Of a stretch of DNA of 64,000 nt, positions 44,442 through 52,524 are shown one piece after another. How positions within the stretch are numbered: the first letter of the stretch is position 1; each line of letters starts with the position of its first letter. This DNA comes from Melioribacteraceae bacterium. GTDB lineage: Bacteria; Bacteroidota; Ignavibacteria; Ignavibacteriales; Melioribacteraceae. The DNA lies in the NCBI GenBank assembly GCA_016342755.1, contig JAEINS010000004.1, positions 124,001-188,000 of the forward strand, read 5' to 3'. The translations under genes were made by a program, and so were the position numbers. The notes under the pieces are model-generated. The model was given only the letters and a program-made list of their open reading frames with translations. It was not told the origin of the DNA and made no database searches.

Positions 44442-45905
44442 ATGATATTCAATAAAAATGATGAAAAAACAAGTTTTTATTTAGTTCTAATATTATTGAT
44501 GATATTTACAAATGTTACAGGATGTAAAGATTCCGGTGTAAATACTGAAAATCCTAAAAATGAAGGAGATACAAACAGCAATGTTGAGTTTTGGGTAACC
44601 GACGTAAGTAAAGACCTAAAGTTTGAAAAACAGCAGTTGGAAGATGTGACCGGGAATATTCTTAATACAAAAAAAATTGTTATAAATGCGGAGTCTGTTT
44701 TTCAGGAAATGGATGGATTTGGTTTTGCGTTAACCGGCGGAAGTGCTATGCATATTCATAATATGTCGGCTTCGGCACGGGCAGATTTGCTTAATGAGTT
44801 ATTCGATTATTCCGAAAACAATATTGGTGTAAGTTATTTAAGAGTCAGTATTGGAGCTTCAGATCTTGATGCGAAGGTTTTCTCGTATAACGATTTACCT
44901 AACGGACAAACAGATGTAAATATGGAACACTTTTCATTAGCGGAAGATCGTAATCACGTTATTCCCGTATTAAAAGAAATTCTACAGATAAATCCTGATA
45001 TCAAAATTCTTGGTTCTCCATGGTCGCCTCCCGTCTGGATGAAAACAAATAATAATAGTGTCGGCGGTAGTTTAAAACCAGTTTATTATGACGCGTACGC
45101 AAAATATTTTGTAAAGTATATTCAGGAAATGGAAAAAGAAGGTATCACTATCGATGCTATTACCGTTCAGAATGAACCACTTCATCCGGGCAACAATCCT
45201 AGTCTTTTAATGCCTGCCGATGAACAGGCCGCGTTTATTAAAAATAGTTTGGGACCGACTTTTAGAGACGCAAATATTGAAACAAAAATAATTATTTATG
45301 ATCATAATGCTGACAGAACTGATTATCCAATTTCAATTTTAAATGATCCTGATGCTAAACAATATATTGATGGATCGGCATTTCATCTTTACGGCGGAAG
45401 TATTAATGATTTAAGTCTGGTTCATGATTCACATCCCGACAAAAATTTATATTTTACTGAACAGTGGGTTGGTGCTCCGGGAAACCTTGCAGGTGATTTG
45501 CAATGGCATACTAATGAACTAATTATAGGCGCTACAAGAAATTGGTGTAAAAATGTTATTGAATGGAATTTAGCGGCAGACGCAAATCAGGATCCGCACA
45601 CACCCGGAGGCTGCGACAGATGTTTGGGGGCTTTAACAATTATTGGCGATAATGTCATCCGCAATTCAGCTTATTATATTATTGCGCATGCTTCAAAATT
45701 TGTCAGACCCGGTTCACATAGAATTGAATCTAACACAACATCGGAATTGCCTAATGTAGCTTTTAAAACAATTGATAATAAAATTGTTGTAATCGTTTTA
45801 AATAATAGTAATGCGGAAACAAAATTCTCCATTTCGGCTGATGGCAATAATGTTCATTCCAAATTATCGCCAGGTGCGGTAGGTACTTTTGTTATTAAAA
45901 ACTGA
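44442..45905 (+). CDS. Glycoside hydrolase family 30 lipoprotein
   Basis: About 487 residues. A lipoprotein signal (LVLILLMIFTNVTGC, lipobox Cys) is followed by a GH30 catalytic barrel: QEMDGFGFALTGGSAMHIHNM, IGVSYLRVSIGASDLDAK, GSPWSPPVWMKTN, acid/base Glu in TVQNEPLHPG, HLYGG, and nucleophile Glu in LYFTEQWVG. The C-terminal beta sandwich ends GAVGTFVIKN. GH30 covers glucosylceramidases, beta-1,6-glucanases and xylanases; the PGNNPSLLMPADEQ loop resembles the glucosylceramidase/beta-1,6-glucanase groups, but this is not decided. I chose the ATG with GAGAG upstream; ATG 44427 is also in frame. Confidence 0.88.
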   Translation: MIFNKNDEKTSFYLVLILLMIFTNVTGCKDSGVNTENPKNEGDTNSNVEFWVTDVSKDLKFEKQQLEDVTGNILNTKKIVINAESVFQEMDGFGFALTGGSAMHIHNMSASARADLLNELFDYSENNIGVSYLRVSIGASDLDAKVFSYNDLPNGQTDVNMEHFSLAEDRNHVIPVLKEILQINPDIKILGSPWSPPVWMKTNNNSVGGSLKPVYYDAYAKYFVKYIQEMEKEGITIDAITVQNEPLHPGNNPSLLMPADEQAAFIKNSLGPTFRDANIETKIIIYDHNADRTDYPISILNDPDAKQYIDGSAFHLYGGSINDLSLVHDSHPDKNLYFTEQWVGAPGNLAGDLQWHTNELIIGATRNWCKNVIEWNLAADANQDPHTPGGCDRCLGALTIIGDNVIRNSAYYIIAHASKFVRPGSHRIESNTTSELPNVAFKTIDNKIVVIVLNNSNAETKFSISADGNNVHSKLSPGAVGTFVIKN

Positions 45906-45939
45906 TCCGGGAAAAGCTTTATCTCTGTTAATAAATAAT

Positions 45940-45980
45940 TTTAAATCTGACCGGCTAATCTTTTATATTTGCGCATGCCT
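45940..45980 (+). promoter_or_regulatory. Copy 2 of the 41-bp promoter-like repeat (EamA)
   Basis: Same block as 44372-44412 with four mismatches. TATATTTG lies at 45964-45971 and the EamA ATG begins at 45975, only three bases later. If the box is a real -7 element the transcript would be leaderless. Confidence 0.5.
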
Positions 45981-46865
45981 ATTAAAAGACTAAAACAGAA
46001 AAAATATTTTCCAATACTAGTGCTTGTATTTTTAGCAATGATCTGGGGAAGTTCCTTTATCCTTATAAAAAAAGGATTATTGGCTTATTCGCCTATTCAG
46101 GTCGGCACATTAAGAATAATTTTTGCATGTCTGGTTTTGCTCCCGATTGCGTTAAAAAATATTAAAGGGAATTTAAAACCTCACTGGAAAAAATTTCTGG
46201 CTCTCGGTCTAATCTCAAATTTAATTCCTGCTATACTTTTTGCTACAGCCGAAACTGAACTTAGCAGTTCTTTAGCCGGGATGTTAAACGCACTTACACC
46301 GGTTTGTACAATAGTTGTCGGAGTTACGTTTTTTAAGTCAAAAATAAACCGTCCAGTTGCTTTAGGTTTGCTTATCGGATTAACTGGTTCAATAATAATT
46401 AGTTTTGTAGGCGGATCGGGCGAACTTGGAACTTTCAATATTTACGCTCTAATGGTAATTTTTGCAACTTTGCTCTATGGTATTTCTGGAAATATGATTA
46501 AGGATTATGTAAATACTTTTGATCCGGTTGTTCTAATTTCACTTACAACTTTAACAATAGGACCAATTTCTTTGGCAGTTTTACTTACAACCGATTTTGT
46601 ATCACAGACGGTTACTCATCCCGATGCATGGATTTCATTATTGTGTCTTTTTATTTTAGGATCAATTGGAACAGCACTTGCTTTAGCTGTTTTTAATAAA
46701 CTTATAAAAAGTACATCCGCTGTGTTTGCTTCTTCGGCAACATATTTAATTCCAATTGTTGCAGTTGGCTGGGGTTTAATTGATGGAGAAGTTCTATTCC
46801 CGCTTCATTTTGCCGGAATGGGATTCATTATTTTGGGTGTAATAATAATCAATAAATATAAATAG
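45975..46865 (+). CDS. EamA/DMT-family transporter
   Basis: About 296 residues with ten predicted membrane helices in two EamA repeats. The first repeat starts FLAMIWGSSFILIKKGLLAYSP (drug/metabolite-transporter signature) and the second, near residue 150, at IYALMVIFATLLYGISGNMIKDYV; the final helix is MGFIILGVIIINKYK. The substrate cannot be told. It starts at ATG 45975, immediately after a TATATTTG box, without a ribosome-binding site; an in-frame TTG lies two codons before. Confidence 0.87.
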   Translation: MPIKRLKQKKYFPILVLVFLAMIWGSSFILIKKGLLAYSPIQVGTLRIIFACLVLLPIALKNIKGNLKPHWKKFLALGLISNLIPAILFATAETELSSSLAGMLNALTPVCTIVVGVTFFKSKINRPVALGLLIGLTGSIIISFVGGSGELGTFNIYALMVIFATLLYGISGNMIKDYVNTFDPVVLISLTTLTIGPISLAVLLTTDFVSQTVTHPDAWISLLCLFILGSIGTALALAVFNKLIKSTSAVFASSATYLIPIVAVGWGLIDGEVLFPLHFAGMGFIILGVIIINKYK

Positions 46866-46959
46866 TTGAAAATCCGTATCTTTGTAGCATTAAAAATTAC
46901 TGAATAGAATTTATGGCATTCTGAAGAAATTATTGGGATGTCATTTTTTTATATATAAT

Positions 46960-48270
46960 ATGAATAAATCAAAATTTAATATCGCAAAGTTTCCATTCTT
47001 TTATGGATACATCATTTTAATAGTTGGAACTATTGGTGTAACTATGAGTTCACCCGGCCAAACTGTTGGTGTATCTGTTTTTACCGATTATCTTATAGAC
47101 GCGTTGGAAATTTCGAGAGATAATCTTAGTCTGGCTTACTTGTGCGGAACCCTGTTAAGTTCATTTTTAATAACTTCTGCCGGCAGATTCTTTGATAAGT
47201 TTGGTGCAAGGGTTACATCTGTTTTATCAGCAATTATGCTGGGTTTTTCACTTTACTTTTTGTCTGAAATTGAATGGGTGAGCAATACAATTTTTGGTTT
47301 AATAGGCAGTTCAAGAGAAATTATAATATTTACATTTTTGGTTATTGGTTTTTTTGCGCTTCGATTCTCCGGTCAGGGTGTTTTAACAATGGCCGCGCGC
47401 AACATGGTTATGTTATGGTTCGAAAAAAGAAGAGGTATGGCAAGTGCAGTTATGGGAATTGCTATATCATTCGGATTTTCATATTCACCAATTATATTCG
47501 ATCATCTTATTGAAGAGGGTAATTGGCAGTCCGCGTGGCAGCAGATTGCAATAGCTGTCGGTATTATATTTGCAATATTTGCATATTTTACCTTTAGAGA
47601 CAGTCCAAAAAAATATGGTTTAATTCCAGACGGAAAAGAAGTTGTTGTTAAAAATAAAAATCACCCAAAGTATGCACCTGATAAAAGTTATACATTACCC
47701 GAAGCACGGAAAAAATATAGTTTCTGGATATTTACTTTAACACTTTCTATGCACGCTTTATATATTACTGCTTTAACTTTTCATGTTGTAGATATTTTTT
47801 CTAATGCCGGATTAACCAGGGAAGATGCCATAAGTATCTTTTTGCCTTCGTCTGTTATTGCTGTAATATTCCAGCTTTCTAGCGGATATTTGGCAGATTT
47901 CATAAAACTGAAATACTTATTATTAGTTCAATTATTGGGATTATTAATTGCAATGATCGGGTTATCTATGCTTTCAGCCGGATTCCCGGTTTATCTTATT
48001 ATTCTTGGAAATGGTATTGGCGGCGGATTATTTGGTGTTGTTCATTCCGTAACCTGGCCAAGATATTTTGGCACTTTACATCTTGGAGCTATCTCGGGAT
48101 TTGCATCAAGCTGGGTTGTTGCCGGAAGCGCGATTGGTCCATATATGTTCAGTTATATCAAGGATTTTTCCGGTTCATATCAGATTGGCGGAATTGTATG
48201 TTTTATTGCCACTTTTATTTTATTCATACTTTCCTTTAAAGCCGATAATGTGAATTTGAAGGAAGAGTAA
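46960..48270 (+). CDS. MFS transporter, OFA/monocarboxylate-like
   Basis: About 436 residues, 12 membrane helices in two sets of six around a central cytosolic loop (GLIPDGKEVVVKNKNHPKYAPDKSYTLPEA). Between TM2 and TM3 is GRFFDKFGARVTSV (the MFS 'G..aDr.G.r' motif). The WFEKRRGMASAVMGIAISFG stretch is typical of the oxalate/formate antiporter and monocarboxylate group, which suggests an organic anion, but the substrate is inference. ATG 46960 is chosen; an in-frame TTG nine codons earlier is less likely. TATCTTTG at about 46876-46883 could be a -7 box. Confidence 0.85.
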   Translation: MNKSKFNIAKFPFFYGYIILIVGTIGVTMSSPGQTVGVSVFTDYLIDALEISRDNLSLAYLCGTLLSSFLITSAGRFFDKFGARVTSVLSAIMLGFSLYFLSEIEWVSNTIFGLIGSSREIIIFTFLVIGFFALRFSGQGVLTMAARNMVMLWFEKRRGMASAVMGIAISFGFSYSPIIFDHLIEEGNWQSAWQQIAIAVGIIFAIFAYFTFRDSPKKYGLIPDGKEVVVKNKNHPKYAPDKSYTLPEARKKYSFWIFTLTLSMHALYITALTFHVVDIFSNAGLTREDAISIFLPSSVIAVIFQLSSGYLADFIKLKYLLLVQLLGLLIAMIGLSMLSAGFPVYLIILGNGIGGGLFGVVHSVTWPRYFGTLHLGAISGFASSWVVAGSAIGPYMFSYIKDFSGSYQIGGIVCFIATFILFILSFKADNVNLKEE

Positions 48271-48362
48271 ATAACTGCGTATTATGTTAACACACAATAG
48301 CCTGTTAAATTAAATTCTCTAATTTCAAGGCTTACATTGCATTTATTCTCTCACTCTTTTTC

Positions 48363-48383
48363 CGTCACGGTGCGACCGTGACG
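48363..48383. repeat. Perfect CGTCACGG hairpin
   Basis: CGTCACGG-TGCGA-CCGTGACG, an 8-bp GC-rich perfect stem, 93 bp after the MFS stop. It could terminate the MFS transcript, though no T-run follows. The 346-bp gap 48271-48616 otherwise holds a short 32-codon frame (48396-48494) that I do not call, and the inverted repeat described next. Confidence 0.5.
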
Positions 48384-48421
48384 ACTTTGGAATTAATGAG
48401 TGATTTACTTGCATTCGTACC

Positions 48422-48606
48422 ACTTAACGACGTTTTGGCTAAAGCGTCCGCCGTTGAAACTTTTAAAGACGCAAACCCAAAATATTTTTATTAAATAACT
48501 AATTTATAAACTTGAACAGCTTTTATTAAACCACAAACTAACTTGCATAATCAAAAAACAAAATCAACCGAGCGTCTCGGCGGTCGCTTTGAGACAATGG
48601 TTATAC
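48422..48606. repeat. attC-like long inverted repeat
   Basis: AAAGCGTCCGCCG (about 48440-48452) faces CGGCGGTCGCTTT (about 48577-48589), 12 of 13 paired, around a 124-bp AT-rich interior. The outer edges read ACTTAAC (48422-48428, fits RYYYAAC) and GTTATAC (48600-48606, near GTTRRRY), the core sites of integron attC recombination sites. At about 185 bp it is longer than usual, the cores pair poorly, and no integrase is in the window, so this stays a candidate. Confidence 0.3.
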
Positions 48607-48616
48607 TGCTACTTAC

Positions 48617-49171
48617 TTATTGTAGTATTTTTATTTGAATGTTATCAATATTAGTTCCTATTTCATCGAGATCAATGTTGTATCTTTTAGCACCAGATAA
48701 TTGTAACTGTTTTATATAATAAATAATTTTGTTGTAACTAGTATTAATTGCTGATATTTCATTTTTAAATTCTTCTTTAAGCTGAACATTTATGTCGAGT
48801 TGGATCTGCAATTCGCGAAGTTGATTAAAAAGCATTTCCATTAATTCTTTTTCGTTCCCTAAATTGTTTTTTCTTTTTAAAATTATTTCTTTCAACAAAG
48901 TGCATTTTTCATAAATTTTTATTCTGCTATTTAACAATGTTTCTTCCAACTTTGATTTTTTGATATACTCGTACTTAACTGATTCTACTTTTGCAGTCAA
49001 ACTTTCTATATCTGATTTAGTAGCTAAGTTCTGAGCTTTTTTATTTACAAATTCTAAAGCGAACGAAATAAGTATAAATATTAGAAGAGCAACAAAATAA
49101 TGACGCCATAAACGTTTAGTTTTTTTATCGAAAATTTTTTCTATAATCGTTTCAATTTGTTTTATATCCAT
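48617..49171 (-). CDS. Membrane-anchored coiled-coil protein of unknown function
   Basis: 184 residues: a basic N-terminus (KIFDKKTKRLWRHYF), one membrane helix (about 25-43, VALLIFILISFALEFV), then a long helical, charged C-terminal part beginning NLATKSDIESLTAKVESVKYEY. The 'ATKxDIExLTxKVExVK' stretch is common in small accessory-genome proteins. No catalytic motif is seen. It is bounded by an attC-like inverted repeat on its 3' side and by direct repeats on its 5' side, so it looks like a recently acquired cassette or island gene. Confidence 0.6.
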   Translation of the reverse strand: MDIKQIETIIEKIFDKKTKRLWRHYFVALLIFILISFALEFVNKKAQNLATKSDIESLTAKVESVKYEYIKKSKLEETLLNSRIKIYEKCTLLKEIILKRKNNLGNEKELMEMLFNQLRELQIQLDINVQLKEEFKNEISAINTSYNKIIYYIKQLQLSGAKRYNIDLDEIGTNIDNIQIKILQ

Positions 49172-49223
49172 TTCTACACCAAAAAAATTATTTAATATAC
49201 CCTAAGATTTTACGCACATAACT

Positions 49224-49270
49224 AATATTAACCCGACGAGAAAAGAAATATTTTGGAATATTAGCCCGAC
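49224..49270. repeat. Direct repeat AATATTARCCCGAC x2
   Basis: AATATTAACCCGAC (49224-49237) and AATATTAGCCCGAC (49257-49270), 33 bp apart (about three helical turns), with a partial third copy, CTAATATTCGTC (about 49302-49314). They lie 50-100 bp upstream of the membrane coiled-coil gene and may be its regulatory sites. Confidence 0.45.
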
Positions 49271-49436
49271 AATATTTCCGTCTAACAATCCCTGGTATTT
49301 TTCTAATATTCGTCATAAGTTATTGAATTTATTCGTTTTATATTAAAATGAAAAAATTATTATCGCAGAATTTTATATCCCTAACGGATTTAATCTTAAC
49401 AAATGAGGTTGGAAAACACAAAAGAAAAATGACGTT

Positions 49437-49463
49437 CGGTCTGCTCCGGGAAGAACCAGACCG
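49437..49463. terminator. Hairpin after the SDR gene
   Basis: CGGTCTG and CAGACCG pair around a 13-nt loop. It lies 28 bp past the stop of the minus-strand SDR gene; ATTTTT follows on that strand seven bases later, so it is a plausible but weak terminator. No gene was accepted between 49172 and 49490. Confidence 0.45.
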
Positions 49464-49490
49464 GAATGCTTTTTATTTTATAAAGATTTT

Positions 49491-50462
49491 TTATTTAAAC
49501 TTTAATACCAACTCATCCATCAACTTTTCTAGTTCTTTATCAACTGTCCGGGTTGATTCATTTTCTTTGTACCATTTAACAATTTCTTTAGCACCTTTGG
49601 CAAAGGGAATTTCACACTTAAACTCAGGAGCAATTGATTTAATCTTGCTATTATCAAGAACCATGTTATAGGCTTTATCGCCAAGCAGTCCGTCGCCCCA
49701 GTCTTTATCGTGCTTCATTATATAGTCAGACGGAACATGTACAATCTTAGCCTCAACACCGGCGGCATTTGCCATAGTTTTACAAATCTGATCCCATGTT
49801 AAGTGTTCATCGCCTGTTATGTGGTAAGTCTCTCCAATAGTTTTTTTATTCCCTAATAATGGAACAAATCCTTTTGCAAAATCTTTATGATGTGTTAAAG
49901 TCCAGAGAGTAGTTCCATCACCATGAATAATAACTTCTTTACCTTTAAACAATCTTGCAAGCGTTGTATAATGACCCTGAAGTGGGATTGTAGTTTTATC
50001 GTAAGTGTGTGAAGGACGAACAATTGTAATTGGGAAATTTGTTTCACTATAAACTTTTTCTAAATACCGTTCGCATAAAACTTTGTTTTGCGAGTATTCC
50101 CAAACGGGATTCCAAATTTTATGTGTTTCATTTAAATTAATTGCCGGAGGTTTGGCATAAGCTGATGCGGAGCTTATAAAAATATATTGTGAAGTTATAC
50201 CGCTGAAAATTTCGAGATCACGTTTTACATGTTCCGGTGTGTAGGCAATCCAGCTAACAACAGAATCAAATTGATGTTCTTTTAACAATGATTTACACTG
50301 TTCAATATTATTTATATCAGCGGTAATTTGTTTAACACCGTCAGGAGCTTTTCTGATTGATTCTCCCCGGTTTAATAAAAATAAATCATAACCCTTTTCC
50401 AAACATAGTTCAGAACACGCCGAACTGATGATTCCTGTACCACCGACAAATAAAATCTTCAT
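49491..50462 (-). CDS. NAD-dependent epimerase/dehydratase (extended SDR)
   Basis: A 323-residue extended short-chain dehydrogenase. An N-terminal Rossmann motif VGGTGIISSACSELCLEKG (GxxGxxS form) is followed by LLNRGES, DSVVSWIAYTPEHV, FISSASAYAKP, and the catalytic Tyr/Lys in EYSQNKVLCE (YxxxK); then TIVRPSHTY and a substrate domain. The 'LNRG' pocket after the first strand resembles NAD-dependent sugar epimerase-like and isoflavone-reductase-like families. The substrate is unknown. AGGGATGG precedes the ATG. It diverges from the arsenic operon. Confidence 0.82.
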   Translation of the reverse strand: MKILFVGGTGIISSACSELCLEKGYDLFLLNRGESIRKAPDGVKQITADINNIEQCKSLLKEHQFDSVVSWIAYTPEHVKRDLEIFSGITSQYIFISSASAYAKPPAINLNETHKIWNPVWEYSQNKVLCERYLEKVYSETNFPITIVRPSHTYDKTTIPLQGHYTTLARLFKGKEVIIHGDGTTLWTLTHHKDFAKGFVPLLGNKKTIGETYHITGDEHLTWDQICKTMANAAGVEAKIVHVPSDYIMKHDKDWGDGLLGDKAYNMVLDNSKIKSIAPEFKCEIPFAKGAKEIVKWYKENESTRTVDKELEKLMDELVLKFK

Positions 50463-50561
50463 ACCATCCCTTCGCTTAAATTGTGATAATCTAAATCAAA
50501 TTTATTAAAGATAAAATAATTGTACAATTTTTAAAATTGTTTTTATCATAAAAATAATTTA

Positions 50562-50583
50562 CATTTCGTTAATTAACGAAATG
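50562..50583 (+). promoter_or_regulatory. ArsR operator 1 (perfect 22-bp palindrome)
   Basis: Core ATTTCGTTAATTAACGAAAT (50563-50582) with C/G at the ends makes a perfect 22-bp palindrome, ending 10 bases before the arsR ATG. The TACATTTC just at its left edge may be a -7-like promoter box that bound ArsR would cover. A related site precedes arsC. Confidence 0.8.
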
Positions 50584-50593
50584 ATGTGTGCAA

Positions 50594-50938
50594 ATGGAAA
50601 ACTTAATAAAAGTATTTAAGGCTTTATCCGATTCAAACAGAGTTAGAATATTAAAGATGCTGGAAAACAAAGAATTGTGTGTTTGCGAAATTAGTGATGT
50701 ATTAAAGCTGGCAAATTCTACAGTTTCAAAACATTTATCAATATTGCGGGATGCTGGTTTAATTAGTGATTTTAAGGATGGTAAGTGGGTTAATTATAGT
50801 TTAAGAGTTTCACCAGAAAGTGTTTATACAAAAGAACTATTGTCTCTTATTAAAAATTGGCTGCCGGATAATTCTGTAATTAAAGCGGATAAAAGCAGTC
50901 TTGGTTCCTGTGACCGAAATAATATTTGTAAAAACTGA
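50594..50938 (+). CDS. arsR: ArsR-family arsenic-responsive repressor
   Basis: About 114 residues; dimeric winged-helix repressor released by As(III)/Sb(III). MENLIKVFKALSDSNRVRILKML opens the family fold, followed by the metal-site motif ELCVCEISDVL (Cys29 and Cys31, the alpha-3 site) and the recognition helix LANSTVSKHLSILRDAGLI. Two more Cys sit near the C-terminus (SCDRNNIC) and could form a second or third ligand. I start at ATG 50594; GTG 50588 is in frame. First gene of the seven-gene arsenic operon, with its own perfect operator. Confidence 0.92.
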   Translation: MENLIKVFKALSDSNRVRILKMLENKELCVCEISDVLKLANSTVSKHLSILRDAGLISDFKDGKWVNYSLRVSPESVYTKELLSLIKNWLPDNSVIKADKSSLGSCDRNNICKN

Positions 50939-50952
50939 ATATTTGAATATAC

Positions 50953-50972
50953 ATTTCGACAAATAGCGAAAT
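50953..50972 (+). promoter_or_regulatory. ArsR operator 2 (upstream of arsC)
   Basis: ATTTCG and CGAAAT enclose ACAAATAG, giving ATTTCGACAAATAGCGAAAT; it matches operator 1 in both half-sites and length but not in the centre. It lies in the 54-bp arsR-arsC gap, again preceded by TACATTTC, so it may be a second ArsR-controlled promoter for arsC onward. Confidence 0.65.
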
Positions 50973-50992
50973 ATAATTTGAAGGAATAAATT

Positions 50993-51418
50993 ATGAAAAC
51001 GAAAATCTTAATACTTTGTACCGGCAATTCATGCAGAAGTCAAATGGCCGAAGGATTTCTAAATACATTAAGTGAAAATATAGAAGCATTTTCTGCCGGG
51101 ACAAAACCGGCTGAACAGGTTAATCCCTTTGCAATAAAAGCAATGAACGAAGTTGGAATAGATTTAAGTTCAAACAAACCTGAACACACAGATGCTTATA
51201 TAAATGAGTCATTCGATTATGTAATAACAGTTTGCGGAAACGCCCAAGAAAATTGTCCGGTTTTTTTAGGTGATGTTAAAGAGCAGCTGCATATTGGTTT
51301 TGATGACCCGGCAGACGCAACAGGAACGGATGAAGAAATTATGAGTGAGTTTAGAAGAGTTAGAGATGAAATTGAAAGAGATTTTAAAAAGTTTTACGAG
51401 GAAAGGATTAAAGGATAA
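50993..51418 (+). CDS. arsC: Arsenate reductase, thioredoxin-coupled (low-MW phosphatase type)
   Basis: A 141-residue reductase turning arsenate into arsenite. The P-loop CTGNSCR (Cys9 to Arg15) is the CX5R nucleophile motif, and the two resolving cysteines lie in VITVCGNAQENCP, as in the S. aureus-type thioredoxin-linked ArsC. The closing FDDPADATGTDEE block is typical. Its reductant could be the cytosolic thioredoxin pool or the mini-thioredoxin encoded four genes later. AAGGA precedes the ATG. Confidence 0.94.
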   Translation: MKTKILILCTGNSCRSQMAEGFLNTLSENIEAFSAGTKPAEQVNPFAIKAMNEVGIDLSSNKPEHTDAYINESFDYVITVCGNAQENCPVFLGDVKEQLHIGFDDPADATGTDEEIMSEFRRVRDEIERDFKKFYEERIKG

Positions 51419-51424
51419 ACAGAA

Positions 51425-52456
51425 ATGTCGAAAAAACGCCTGTCATTTTTAGATAGATATTTAACACTCTGGATCTTTGCCGCGATGTTTGTCGGAGTTG
51501 GTTCTGGATATCTGTTACCAAGGATAGTTGATTTCTGGAATTCATTTCAAAGCGGAACAACTAACATTCCAATTGCAATTGGACTAATTGTAATGATGTA
51601 TCCGCCACTTGCTAAAGTTAAGTACGAAGAACTCGGTGATATATTTAAGAACACTAAAATTTTAGGTCTATCATTAGTTCAAAATTGGGTAATTGGTCCT
51701 ATTCTTATGTTCTTATTAGCTATTCTGTTTTTGCAGGACTATCCCCATTATATGGCGGGTTTAATATTAATCGGACTTGCCAGATGTATTGCTATGGTTA
51801 TTGTATGGAATGATCTTGCCGATGGAGACAGAGAATATGCTGCTGGTTTAGTAGCCTTTAATTCAATTTTCCAGGTTTTGTTTTTCTCAGTTTACGCATA
51901 TTTATTTCTAACATATTTGCCTGGTCTTTTAGGATTACAAACCTTTGCGGTTAATATTACAATAGGTGAAATAGCTGAAAGTGTTTTAATCTATTTAGGA
52001 ATTCCATTTTTTGCGGGAATGATCACACGTTTTTCTCTTCTTAAACTAAAGGGAGACAATTGGTATCAAAAAGTCTTCGTTCCAAAAATTAGCCCGTTAA
52101 CACTAATTGCGCTGCTTTTTACAATTTTTGTAATGTTTTCTCTTAAAGGAGAAGCGATTGTAAAAATACCATTTGATGTAATTAGAATAGCAATTCCGCT
52201 GGTCATCTATTTTACGATAATGTTTTTCGTTTCATTTTTTATGAGTAAAAAAGTTGGAGCCGATTATAAAAAAAGTGTTACGCTTTCATTTACTGCGGCC
52301 AGCAACAATTTTGAATTAGCGATAGCTGTTGCAATAGCTGTTTTTGGTATAAACTCCGGTGAAGCATTTGCGGCGGTTATAGGTCCGCTTGTGGAAGTCC
52401 CGGTTTTAATAGCACTTGTAAATGCAGCTTTATGGATTAGAAAAAAATATTTTTAG
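51425..52456 (+). CDS. acr3: ACR3-family arsenite efflux permease
   Basis: A 343-residue arsenite/proton antiporter of the bile/arsenite/riboflavin transporter superfamily with ten membrane helices. Diagnostic parts: [43 protein letters not shown], the essential Cys in [19 protein letters not shown], and [19 protein letters not shown] with the conserved Asn-Asn-Phe-Glu of the discontinuous helix. It exports the As(III) made by ArsC. It follows arsC by 6 bp. Confidence 0.95.
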   Translation: MSKKRLSFLDRYLTLWIFAAMFVGVGSGYLLPRIVDFWNSFQSGTTNIPIAIGLIVMMYPPLAKVKYEELGDIFKNTKILGLSLVQNWVIGPILMFLLAILFLQDYPHYMAGLILIGLARCIAMVIVWNDLADGDREYAAGLVAFNSIFQVLFFSVYAYLFLTYLPGLLGLQTFAVNITIGEIAESVLIYLGIPFFAGMITRFSLLKLKGDNWYQKVFVPKISPLTLIALLFTIFVMFSLKGEAIVKIPFDVIRIAIPLVIYFTIMFFVSFFMSKKVGADYKKSVTLSFTAASNNFELAIAVAIAVFGINSGEAFAAVIGPLVEVPVLIALVNAALWIRKKYF

Positions 52457-52524
52457 TTATAATAAATTTACAATTTTCACACTGAGATTAGTTGAAGTGT
52501 GGCATTTTACTCTACGGAAAAATT

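Noticed and set aside
48396-48494. 32-codon frame (MSDLLAFVPLNDVLAKAS...)
   Set aside because: Reasonable composition but no ribosome-binding site, and it runs through one arm of the inverted repeat; too little support for a gene.
49348-49671. 107-codon plus-strand reading frame
   Set aside because: More than half is antisense to the well-supported SDR gene, and its first part overlaps the hairpin after that gene; the composition is not coding-like.
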